From the NCBI GenBank assembly GCA_002689565.1, contig NZGQ01000041.1, forward strand, positions 2,996 to 9,978: a stretch of 6,983 nt of DNA. The letters run 5' to 3'. Positions 1-6,213 of the stretch are shown here, piece after piece. The first letter of the stretch is position 1. Every line of letters starts with the position of its first letter. The notes beneath the pieces are model-generated. The model did not search any database, was not told the origin of the DNA, and saw only the letters and a list, made by a program, of their open reading frames with translations. This stretch comes from Methanobacteriota archaeon. Its GTDB lineage: Archaea; Thermoplasmatota; Poseidoniia; Poseidoniales; Poseidoniaceae. Made by a program: the position numbers and the translations under genes.

Positions 1-24
1 ACTGCGCTACATATTGTACGCAGT
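1..24. repeat. Imperfect hairpin at the window edge
   Basis: Bases 1-6 (ACTGCG) pair with 19-24 (CGCAGT). After one bulged C at position 7, bases 8-10 pair with 16-18 around a five-base loop, giving a nine-pair stem. On the plus strand it is followed by CCTTTT at 28-33, so it could be a weak transcript end for a gene left of the window. It could equally be a chance fold or part of a cut-off feature. It does not fit a tRNA arm. Confidence 0.35.
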
Positions 25-34
25 AGTCCTTTTC

Positions 35-46
35 AAAGTCGACTTT
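35..46. repeat. 12-base perfect palindrome AAAGTCGACTTT
   Basis: The sequence AAAGTC/GACTTT is perfectly self-complementary and lies 28 bases beyond the stop codon of the RAM-domain gene. Palindromes of this size suit a dimeric regulator such as an Lrp family protein, and the adjacent gene encodes an Lrp-type domain. That protein lacks a DNA-binding domain, so the link is only suggestive. It may be chance. Confidence 0.3.
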
Positions 47-73
47 AGAGCAGTATAGTCTTTAGATTTGGCT

Positions 74-307
74 TTAAATTTCTGCACCTGCAAGAGTTTT
101 GGTTCCAGTAACTCCAGGGACTTGTCGAATTATATCTACCACTATTTTTGCTATTTGTCCCAATACTTCTGCTTCGAGTTTCACAATGATATCATAGTCA
201 CCAAAAAGTAGAGTTGCATCAACCACATTTTCTATATCTTTCATAGCCTGAAATGCATTATATTCCTGACCTGGTGAAACATTGACTAAGACATAACCTA
301 CTGCCAT
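74..307 (-). CDS. Stand-alone Lrp/AsnC ligand-binding (RAM) domain protein
   Basis: This 77-residue protein consists only of the C-terminal effector-binding domain of Lrp/AsnC regulators. It shows the usual order: a first strand GYVLVNVSPG, a helix (residues 17-25), a strand ending at VVDATLLFGDYDIIVKLEA with the characteristic GDYD turn (residues 36-39), a long helix (about 48-62), then PGVTGTKTL. Full-length Lrp proteins are about 150 residues with an N-terminal helix-turn-helix, which is absent here. The start is the ATG at 307-305, and no in-frame extension could add a DNA-binding domain because the large gene ends 37 bases upstream. In archaea such lone RAM proteins form dimers or higher rings and bind amino acids or other small effectors. 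They may modulate full-length Lrp partners. The ligand cannot be read from the sequence. Possible readthrough from the large upstream gene; no strong ribosome binding site of its own (only AGGACC nearby). Confidence 0.9.
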   Translation of the reverse strand: MAVGYVLVNVSPGQEYNAFQAMKDIENVVDATLLFGDYDIIVKLEAEVLGQIAKIVVDIIRQVPGVTGTKTLAGAEI

Positions 308-344
308 GTAGGTCCTAGCAACTCAACTATCATGAAGTCTATGT

Positions 345-3300
345 TCACCTTAGATCTTCAAGACTAGTTCTGTACAAGTCCCATTGGTCTTCTTCCCAAT
401 CTTCGGGGATAGGTCCATCTAACCAGTTCAGAAATTCTTCAAGAGTCCACCCTTCAGGAATACGCTCGTCTCTTTTTGGTGCTTCATCCTCGTTGGTCCA
501 TGTCTCGGTTTTTGTTTCCTCGCGTGCGCGCACGCGCGAGATAAGTAAGGAGACGATTAGAATAAACACCAGTCCTCCGATTGCAATTGGTAATACCATA
601 GATTGAGAACTATCATCAGTCTCTTGTTCTAGTTCTCCGCAATCTGTTATACATTCTAGAGGTTCATCAACTATAATTTGTGCATTATAGTTTACAGTAT
701 TATCACTCCAATCCTTACAGGACAAATCTATCGTTAGATTCCCTTCAACATTTGTTGGCAGTAGCCAAGAGGACGACCAGAAACCAATGTCATCCAGGTC
801 TGAAACAACAGATTCAGGCGTGGTGTAAATTATTGATCCATTTACTTGATAGTTCACGAGGCATGTTGCATCTATTCCATCAGCATCATCCATTTCGACC
901 AGTATTTCCAGCAATGATGCGTGAGATAGGTTAGACGGGTGTGTAACCGTAATTTCAGGAGGAGAATGTAAGAACTCAAAATTGAGGTAGGAGATTGATA
1001 CAAGCTCGTCGATATCTACCACTCTAACTCCGAGTGACCCATTACCCGGTATGAACGAAGAATCCAATTGTATTCTGAAATGATGTGCAGAATTTTGCTC
1101 GGCCAAGTCATTGCCACATTGCATCGAGCCTTGACTCGGTGCTGATACAATCCAACCTAACTGTTCTAGTGTAGCGGTTACATCACTAATTTGTCTAGAT
1201 GAACGAATCCTAACCACTGCATCAGCGGTTTGGCCGAACATCAGTTCTTGGATTTCCACGCCCTCTTGACATAGGTCAATTGAAAGGATTTCAGGGGGAC
1301 TCAAAACGATTGGTGTTTGTATACTGGCTGAGTTACCAACACCATTGGCTCCAGTTATGTTCACTGATAGAATCAAATTTCCGCTATCGATACTTTCTGA
1401 TGTAGTCAATGGTAAAGTTACAATTCCATTTTCAAATTCAATTGGCATTGAATATGGAAGTTGCCCAGGCCACATGACGGTCAAATCCCCGTAAACATTG
1501 TCGATTGAATCGTCGTAATCAGTTACTGTCACTTCGATGTATTCTTCTCCTCCCCCGAGGACATTTTCTACTGGGTTACCACTGCTATCTACAATTCTTA
1601 ATTCGGCTTCAGGCGGTTCGTCAGCCACTGGAATTGTTCTTTGTTTGATGAAATCTCCGTCATGAGTTCTAAGTTCAATTTTGAAAGATTGCAAACTGGT
1701 TTCGGTTGGAAGTGTGAATGATGCAATGTAACAATGGTGTTCTGAACTACTACCTGAAACATAAGTCAGTCCGTCGATTTGCCCTCTTGTTGAAGTGATT
1801 ATTGGTGCATGTAATCCCCTACTATGGTCTGGATCAAGTACACATGCTTTGAGGGTTAACACGTACCCTCGTAAAACACCCTGCGTAGGTATTGAAGTGA
1901 GAACTGATGCACCACCCCAATTAGGGTCATCAACTCCTGAAACATGAACTCCAAACCAAAATGCAGGAGCGTCCCTAACCATCGCAATCCCATTTGAAAC
2001 CAGAATGGTGGAAATGTTGGATTCATCTGTTGCCACAGCCTTGAGGTCTAACATTCCCAATTGAACATCTGTTGGTAATTCGATTGTGGTCCACCACAGA
2101 TACCCATCCTGGCTACCCGTTCCCTGCCAAGTCCATTCTGTACTGTTGTTTCCAGATGTTATTCGCCATGCTAATGATACGTTCTGAATTCCGCTGTCAT
2201 CGAGGGCTTCGATACTGCAAACAAAACGATCACCTCTGCTATATTGAGAAGAGTCACAAAATAAATCTTCAATCTCGGGAGCACTGTTAGCCCACAGGGT
2301 TAGGTCAAACAAATTGTTGTCAATATTTCTTTCAGGATTTAGTAGAGATGATGCTTCCCATCTGATTGCAAGATTATTCCAACCCTCTCTAGATGTATTC
2401 AATTGTAATTTGATAATTTGTCGGCTGCCATTTTCAGAACCACTTGGTAGGGTCATGCTGTGATTAGTCAATACAACACTTCCTAATTTATCTAAAACTT
2501 TGAGATTTCCAATCGCTTGACCAGGGCCGATATTTTGCATGGCTATTTCTATTTCAAAATCATGGTATTGAGATACATTTCCTACTATTCTAACGTCGAT
2601 GATTTCGATATCATGAACTACGTCAGCATATGGACTCATTTTTGGATCGCCGACAACAACTCCCATCCAACTGATCATAGTATTTGCAGCAGCGTAAGAT
2701 TCTGCAAGGTTGTAACCGCTAGAATATGAAGGAAGTAATACACTTGGTGAAGATACAGCTGTAAGATATGGTTCATACACATAGCCTTTGATTCCACTTG
2801 CACCATCTTCTAGAATATCTGCAACTAGAGATTGACCATAAGAAGTACCCCATTTGAATGACCGAGCTCCTGTGCTAACTGCGGTTTCAACTATTGAACC
2901 ATTCACCCAATCCATGTGCGGCCTGATTATTCTAAGGACTGCAGAATCAATGAATAGGGAGCCATCTGTTGAGGTTGGAACTATGTCAAGGGAGATGCGG
3001 ATTTTCATTGAAGTTGCATTTTCATGAGGTCTAAATCTCACGTCTCTGGAATCCCACGATGTGGTAAAATCCTTTTTCGAAGACTCATTGTAACTCAATT
3101 CTGTGCCACTGGAATCATATGAAGTGACTTCGAGTTGATATTCACCAAATACGTCACCATCCCTTTTTCCATACGAATAGACTACCCAAGCGTGATTGGT
3201 AAAATTTTCTGGGATGCTGTGTGTCGTTTCTAAGTAAGCAACGTCCTGGCCATTTCCAGAATATGCACTACAGTTGTTCACAATATTTCTATTCAGTACG

Positions 3301-5459
3301 GTGATCGAACTATTATTGAGTGCTGTGTCCCAAATCATCACATTGTCAATCATACCTTCAAAGTATGAACTGTCAGCTCGATTGACTCCAAGTTTGTACA
3401 AGTCAAAATTGTTGAATGAACCATTCGGGTAGTAGTTCGAATTAACCAATACTCCATCCAAATACTGATTCACATTTCCTGATTCATAAGATGTAACCAA
3501 GTGGCTCCATTGCTGTGGTATTACGTCACCAAATACTTTTGTTTGGTTATTGTGCAGTCTCCATTTAGCGCTATAAATTGCATGCTGGAAAGAGAGGTTA
3601 GATCCAGCATTATCACCGATTGCAAATGTAGAGGAATAGTTCGATTGATTAGTTGAGTTAGCCCATACCCATTGACTGATTGTGAAATCACCACTCCAAT
3701 CATCAATATCGATTTTAGCATAGTCATCATCACCGTCAAACCACAAACAATTGCCATCTACACAGGTTTTCCAATTGCTTGCATTCATTCCATTTAGACT
3801 AAAATTCGTATCACTGCCAATCTCATCTAAGGTCGAATTACCGCTACCTTCCTCGAAATTCCATTGATGAATTAGGTTGTCTACTTGAGGAATGTAATCT
3901 CCATGTACGTAGAATGCTGAAGCGGGGATTGTTGCCTTTGTGACATTAGGTCCTTCCCAAGAGAATCTTAGTCCGTGAGGGCCACCGCCTTGGAAGAATT
4001 CAATTCTGAAATCATGTTCTCCTGCACTCAAATTTACATTTCCAGAATATTCTCTCATTCCGTGCATTCCGTAGTTTTGGATTAGACTTACTCCATTAAT
4101 CCAGAGTTCTGATCCATCGTCTGTGTTCAGATAGAATGTCCAATTGCCGGATTCAGGTACGTCAATTATTCCGCTGAATCTAGCACCCCAGTTATTTTTG
4201 AATCTGTCATCTAACCCAGGATATGGGTTTCCTGATGATGAATATGCGAGATCGCTTTCAACCCTCACATGGTCAGGCTCTCTATCAATCAAATCTGGCA
4301 TTTTAGATGAATCGAAACTAATCCCTTCATTATCGAAATATTCTGCGTAAATCCCTTGCAGCAAGTATCCTGTTTCTTGATTACACTGAGAAGAAATCGA
4401 GGCTTCAAATGCTCCATTTCCACCTTGTTTAGTCGAGGTTTGATAAGACCAGTTAAACGAATCTCCTGAACTTACAGATGGAGCTGATATATTCCAATGC
4501 CTAGATCCACTAGACCAACTTGAATCCAGAGTATCAAAACCACCATTTGCAAGGTAATTTTTATTCCAATTACCATCATTACTTCCCCAAGAAGCATATC
4601 CGATAACATTCGACATGTTGGTTATGAATTCAGTTTCTTCGTCAAAATAGACTGGTAAATTCATTGTTCCGTTCAGAGTAGTATTTGTGGCATACAAATC
4701 ATCATTCCAGAATTTGTATCCCGAATCATTCCTATTTGTCGCTAAATCAAGGATGTGTGTTCCTCTAGAGCCGTAAGAGTTGTTTGCCTTTTCAATCAAC
4801 TCTAGGGCCGTATCTACTGTGTATCCCGTTAATCTCGTTACAAGGAAAAAACCATATTCGTCTCTCGTGAATTCTTCCATCTGCTTTCCTGCCAAAGGTC
4901 CATAGTTGTGATTACTCCACATATCTTCTCCAATCTCGGAATCATACGCTCCACCTGCAAGAGAGATTTCTTGGTCGAAAGATGCTTTGTTGTTACCTCC
5001 GTTTATCCTTAAGGGGATTCCTTTGGTGGTAACGAGGTAGTTCAACTCAGTACCATTGTAGGTTGACAACATCATCTTGAAAGGGTCTAGGAAGTAAGTA
5101 TTGAACTGGTTTCGATTTATGGTTTCACCAGTAGGATTTGATGAGTTGTCGAAAATGAACACTCGATCTGCACTAATATTCCTCGCTGTAACGAATGCCC
5201 AACCTATCGTTCGACTAGCTTCGGAATTATTGTTAATCAATACTGCAACATCGCTGTAATCAACTGCAGTAGATAGGTTAAATCCGCTAGGTACTGCAAC
5301 AGTTCGTAAGGGAGTTTCGTTCCAGATGTCGTTTGCGACGCTGAAGCCATCAAAAATATCAGAATTAAAATCTTCATTTTCGACCTTCTGATTTGGCAAA
5401 TGTATGGTACTTATTACGAAAAGCGCGACTAAGAAAAGCGCTTTTCGAGGGGGGCTCAT
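345..5459 (-). CDS. Giant membrane-anchored surface protein: split TIGR03790-like domain with PA14 and LamG inserts, CARDB and Ig-like domains
   Basis: Residue numbers count from the upstream TTG (5513). I prefer the ATG at 5459 (residue 19), because it places a classic signal peptide at the start: SPPRK, then a hydrophobic core (25-37). That gives 1704 residues. Domains in order: TIGR03790-like first part (about 87-315, with LINNNSEASRTIGWAF, NYLVTTKGIPLRI, GYASWGSND); first half of a jelly-roll, carbohydrate-binding-like domain (320-382, NGGFD); PA14 (384-535, with GNWTFYLNTDDGSELWING); LamG/concanavalin-like (546-742); second jelly-roll half (750-865); TIGR03790-like end (868-963, with GIKGYVYEPYLTA and VVVGDPKMSPY); CARDB-like (968-1075); about five Ig-like domains (1077-1620). 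One transmembrane helix (1639-1659), a basic stop-transfer RVRAR and an acidic tail with a Trp repeat (1685-1718) follow. It has 14 cysteines, all outside the TIGR03790-like part, and more than 35 N-x-S/T sequons, so the bulk is probably extracellular and glycosylated. Likely role: surface binding of glycans, particles or cells. No enzyme activity is supported. Confidence 0.85.
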   Translation of the reverse strand: MSPPRKALFLVALFVISTIHLPNQKVENEDFNSDIFDGFSVANDIWNETPLRTVAVPSGFNLSTAVDYSDVAVLINNNSEASRTIGWAFVTARNISADRVFIFDNSSNPTGETINRNQFNTYFLDPFKMMLSTYNGTELNYLVTTKGIPLRINGGNNKASFDQEISLAGGAYDSEIGEDMWSNHNYGPLAGKQMEEFTRDEYGFFLVTRLTGYTVDTALELIEKANNSYGSRGTHILDLATNRNDSGYKFWNDDLYATNTTLNGTMNLPVYFDEETEFITNMSNVIGYASWGSNDGNWNKNYLANGGFDTLDSSWSSGSRHWNISAPSVSSGDSFNWSYQTSTKQGGNGAFEASISSQCNQETGYLLQGIYAEYFDNEGISFDSSKMPDLIDREPDHVRVESDLAYSSSGNPYPGLDDRFKNNWGARFSGIIDVPESGNWTFYLNTDDGSELWINGVSLIQNYGMHGMREYSGNVNLSAGEHDFRIEFFQGGGPHGLRFSWEGPNVTKATIPASAFYVHGDYIPQVDNLIHQWNFEEGSGNSTLDEIGSDTNFSLNGMNASNWKTCVDGNCLWFDGDDDYAKIDIDDWSGDFTISQWVWANSTNQSNYSSTFAIGDNAGSNLSFQHAIYSAKWRLHNNQTKVFGDVIPQQWSHLVTSYESGNVNQYLDGVLVNSNYYPNGSFNNFDLYKLGVNRADSSYFEGMIDNVMIWDTALNNSSITVLNRNIVNNCSAYSGNGQDVAYLETTHSIPENFTNHAWVVYSYGKRDGDVFGEYQLEVTSYDSSGTELSYNESSKKDFTTSWDSRDVRFRPHENATSMKIRISLDIVPTSTDGSLFIDSAVLRIIRPHMDWVNGSIVETAVSTGARSFKWGTSYGQSLVADILEDGASGIKGYVYEPYLTAVSSPSVLLPSYSSGYNLAESYAAANTMISWMGVVVGDPKMSPYADVVHDIEIIDVRIVGNVSQYHDFEIEIAMQNIGPGQAIGNLKVLDKLGSVVLTNHSMTLPSGSENGSRQIIKLQLNTSREGWNNLAIRWEASSLLNPERNIDNNLFDLTLWANSAPEIEDLFCDSSQYSRGDRFVCSIEALDDSGIQNVSLAWRITSGNNSTEWTWQGTGSQDGYLWWTTIELPTDVQLGMLDLKAVATDESNISTILVSNGIAMVRDAPAFWFGVHVSGVDDPNWGGASVLTSIPTQGVLRGYVLTLKACVLDPDHSRGLHAPIITSTRGQIDGLTYVSGSSSEHHCYIASFTLPTETSLQSFKIELRTHDGDFIKQRTIPVADEPPEAELRIVDSSGNPVENVLGGGEEYIEVTVTDYDDSIDNVYGDLTVMWPGQLPYSMPIEFENGIVTLPLTTSESIDSGNLILSVNITGANGVGNSASIQTPIVLSPPEILSIDLCQEGVEIQELMFGQTADAVVRIRSSRQISDVTATLEQLGWIVSAPSQGSMQCGNDLAEQNSAHHFRIQLDSSFIPGNGSLGVRVVDIDELVSISYLNFEFLHSPPEITVTHPSNLSHASLLEILVEMDDADGIDATCLVNYQVNGSIIYTTPESVVSDLDDIGFWSSSWLLPTNVEGNLTIDLSCKDWSDNTVNYNAQIIVDEPLECITDCGELEQETDDSSQSMVLPIAIGGLVFILIVSLLISRVRAREETKTETWTNEDEAPKRDERIPEGWTLEEFLNWLDGPIPEDWEEDQWDLYRTSLEDLR
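360..461 (-). repeat. Tandem Trp-motif repeat encoded in the cytoplasmic tail
   Basis: The last 40 residues hold two copies of a short motif, IPEGWTLEEFLNWL (from residue 1685) and IPEDWEEDQWDLYR (from residue 1702), offset by exactly 17 residues. Each has Ile-Pro-Glu-Gly/Asp-Trp followed by an acidic amphipathic stretch with a second Trp. The copies are similar at protein level only. They face the cytoplasm if the membrane helix is oriented with the signal peptide side outside. I recall similar PEGWT-type endings on Marine Group II membrane proteins, so this may be a lineage-specific docking or sorting tag. Confidence 0.6.
521..538. repeat. 18-base alternating pyrimidine/purine (Z-DNA-prone) tract with 16-base palindrome
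   Basis: Bases 521-538 alternate pyrimidine and purine without a break, almost entirely CG with one TG and one CA step. Bases 521-536 form a perfect palindrome (CGCGTGCG/CGCACGCG). The tract lies in the large gene and encodes the basic residues after the membrane helix (R1660, V, R1662, A, R1664) with consecutive CGC arginine codons. The surrounding sequence is AT-leaning. Such a tract can adopt Z-DNA or a cruciform under negative supercoiling. Confidence 0.75.
537..599 (-). other. Transmembrane helix coding segment of the large surface protein
   Basis: Residues 1639-1659 (MVLPIAIGGLVFILIVSLLIS) form one uncharged hydrophobic stretch, preceded by an acidic, Ser-rich linker (ELEQETDDSSQ) and followed by RVRAR. 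The charge pattern supports an outside N-terminal part and a cytoplasmic tail of about 60 residues. Confidence 0.85.
3288..3878 (-). other. LamG/concanavalin A-like domain coding segment
   Basis: Residues 546-742 match the pattern of LamG-like jellyroll domains: an opening LIHQWNFEEGSGNSTLDE, a central LWFDGDDDYAKI, FTISQWVWANS, then WSHLVTSYESGNVNQYLDGVLV and a closing FEGMIDNVMIWDTAL. A cysteine pair (584 and 589) sits just before the FDG motif. This fold binds sugars or proteins in other secreted proteins. The ligand here is unknown. Confidence 0.8.
3909..4364 (-). other. PA14 domain coding segment
   Basis: Residues 384-535 show the PA14 sequence pattern: GIYAEYFDNEG, then FSGIIDVPESGNWTFYLNTDDGSELWING and a late AGEHDFRIEFFQGGGPHGLRFSWEGPN. 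The core DDGS and WING match those of PA14 domains in adhesins, glycosidases and toxins, where a DD pair often coordinates calcium and sugar. It directly precedes the LamG segment and, with it, interrupts a jelly-roll domain. Confidence 0.85.
5433..5446. repeat. 14-base perfect palindrome in the signal-peptide region
   Basis: GAAAAGC/GCTTTTC is perfectly self-complementary and begins 13 bases inside the large gene when read from the ATG at 5459. Its left part (GAAAAGCGC) is repeated directly at 5418-5426, because the hydrophobic core uses the same codons for Ala-Leu-Phe twice. It may be coincidence from codon choice, or an mRNA hairpin or operator close to the start. Confidence 0.5.
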
Positions 5460-5501
5460 ACTTACTTGGACGGGATATTGTTCAAAGTCACTTCGGATGC
5501 T

Positions 5502-5508
5502 TGTATTA
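5502..5508 (-). promoter_or_regulatory. Possible TATA-like box for the large surface-protein gene
   Basis: On the minus strand the bases read TAATACA. Transcription from here would be expected to start about 26 bases downstream, near 5479, leaving a leader of about 20 bases before the ATG at 5459. This would fit the ATG start rather than the TTG at 5513. The match is short and could be chance. Confidence 0.3.
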
Positions 5509-5523
5509 GCCAAAATTGTGGTT

Positions 5524-5535
5524 TTTTGCGCAAAA
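5524..5535. promoter_or_regulatory. 12-base perfect palindrome, candidate operator in the divergent promoter region
   Basis: TTTTGC/GCAAAA is a perfect inverted repeat in the 64-base gap between the divergent starts. It lies upstream of the macro-gene TATA element and just downstream of the same element read leftward. That position would let a dimeric regulator act on both genes. No regulator is identified. Confidence 0.45.
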
Positions 5536-5545
5536 TCGTCAATGT

Positions 5546-5552
5546 GTATATG
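5546..5552. promoter_or_regulatory. TATA-like element shared by divergent genes
   Basis: GTATATG on the plus strand reads CATATAC on the minus strand, so the core is nearly symmetric. For the macro gene its centre lies about 29 bases before the ATG at 5578. This is the spacing expected for a leaderless or nearly leaderless archaeal transcript and favours that start over the ATG at 5593. In the leftward direction, initiation would fall near 5523, upstream of the TTG at 5513. No clear BRE is visible. Confidence 0.5.
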
Positions 5553-5577
5553 AAGGACGGCCCCCCCTGCTCAAAAC

Positions 5578-6204
5578 ATGGTCGAGTTGTACATGGCGCG
5601 AACCTGCAAGTGGGGAATAGTTCGAGTCATCGGTGGAGACCTACATTTGCAAGAGGCAGATGTTGTAATTACACCTGCAAATAATCGCTTGTCAGGACGA
5701 GAAGGTTTGGATGCACAAATTCACAAAGCCGCTGGGGATGAATTGAGACAATTTTGCCGTGATATCAGTGTCGAGCAAAGAAAACTGAATCTTCCTCCTT
5801 GCCCTGTAACTACTAACGTAGTTTCTAAACCATATGAACTTGAAAAGCGTTTCAAGCACATCATTCATGTTGTTAGCCCAGATTGCAGAAGGCCAAATCA
5901 GGATGAAGCAAGAAGAGATTTGCTTCCAGCAGCCTACTTTAATCTCTTTGAAACACTGAAGGGAATGAAAGGTATCAAGGTAATTATGGCACCTCCTCTA
6001 TCCATGGGTGTATTCTCATACCCTCACAGGGAAGGTGCTCGTTTAACTTTAGAAACACTTCTTGGAATTATGGACGGAGAAGAAGATCCTGGAATCAAGG
6101 AATACAATATCGTGGTTAAGGAAAGGAATTTCATCAATAACATGCGAACCGTATATCGTGAATCAGAAGATCAACTTCCTGGAATAGATACCACGATGGT
6201 ATGA
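5578..6204 (+). CDS. Macro-domain protein (ADP-ribose-type nucleotide binding, possible hydrolase)
   Basis: This 208-residue protein is essentially one macro domain. Visible signatures are the first-strand GGDL (19-22) with ADVVITPANN (27-36, equivalent to the family NAAN loop), LSGREGLDAQIHKAAG (38-53) with the conserved Asp45 that packs against the distal ribose or adenine in MacroD-type enzymes, CPVTTNVV (75-82), HIIHVVSPD (94-102), and the phosphate-binding loop PPLSMGVFSYP (139-149). These are the family elements for binding ADP-ribose. Members remove ADP-ribose from proteins or nucleic acids, or hydrolyse O-acetyl-ADP-ribose. The exact substrate is not readable, and the glycine-rich loop is altered (SGREG in place of GGGG). 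The start at ATG 5578 is favoured by TATA spacing; ATG 5593 (MARTCKWG) is an alternative. The next gene begins 9 bases after the stop, so the two form an operon. Confidence 0.9.
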   Translation: MVELYMARTCKWGIVRVIGGDLHLQEADVVITPANNRLSGREGLDAQIHKAAGDELRQFCRDISVEQRKLNLPPCPVTTNVVSKPYELEKRFKHIIHVVSPDCRRPNQDEARRDLLPAAYFNLFETLKGMKGIKVIMAPPLSMGVFSYPHREGARLTLETLLGIMDGEEDPGIKEYNIVVKERNFINNMRTVYRESEDQLPGIDTTMV

Positions 6205-6208
6205 GGTG
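6203..6208 (+). promoter_or_regulatory. Ribosome binding site GAGGTG overlapping the macro-gene stop
   Basis: GAGGTG can pair with the anti-Shine-Dalgarno CACCTC end of archaeal 16S rRNA. It lies five bases before the ATG at 6214 and shares the GA of the TGA stop (6202-6204). This fixes the cyclase start and points to coupled translation. The first gene of the pair has no such site, in line with leaderless initiation. Confidence 0.75.
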
Positions 6209-6213
6209 TTCAA

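Larger units (their letters stand above)
1..73. other. Short flank without a supported gene
   Basis: This is the stretch beyond the stop codon of the RAM-domain gene. On the plus strand, two frames stay open from the edge to stops at 46-48 (15 codons) and 56-58 (18 codons), so the 3' end of a convergent gene is possible. On the minus strand a short open frame exists but has no usable start codon before the edge. Apart from the hairpin at 1-24 and the palindrome at 35-46, I see nothing that can be named. Confidence 0.4.

Noticed and set aside
1..73. Possible tRNA fragment at the left edge
   Set aside because: The hairpin and following bases do not give a T-arm or acceptor pairing.
680..934. 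84-codon plus-strand open frame
   Set aside because: It lies wholly inside the large minus-strand gene, with low-complexity His/Leu-rich composition and no recognisable domain.
2072..2729. Two plus-strand open frames of about 70 codons
   Set aside because: Antisense shadows of the CARDB/Ig-like part of the large gene; composition is not protein-like and no ribosome site is seen.
3521..3757. 78-codon minus-strand open frame
   Set aside because: Same strand but another frame within the LamG segment, whose protein match is clear in the main frame.
4144..4350. 68-codon plus-strand open frame
   Set aside because: Antisense to the PA14 segment; no independent support.
345..5459. CRISPR array or nucleotide-level tandem repeats in the large gene
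   Set aside because: Ig-like domains repeat only weakly at protein level; no regular direct DNA repeats with spacers were seen on reading through.
5466..5684. 72-codon plus-strand open frame over the divergent gap
   Set aside because: It overlaps the macro-domain start in another frame and crosses the promoter elements; no domain is visible.
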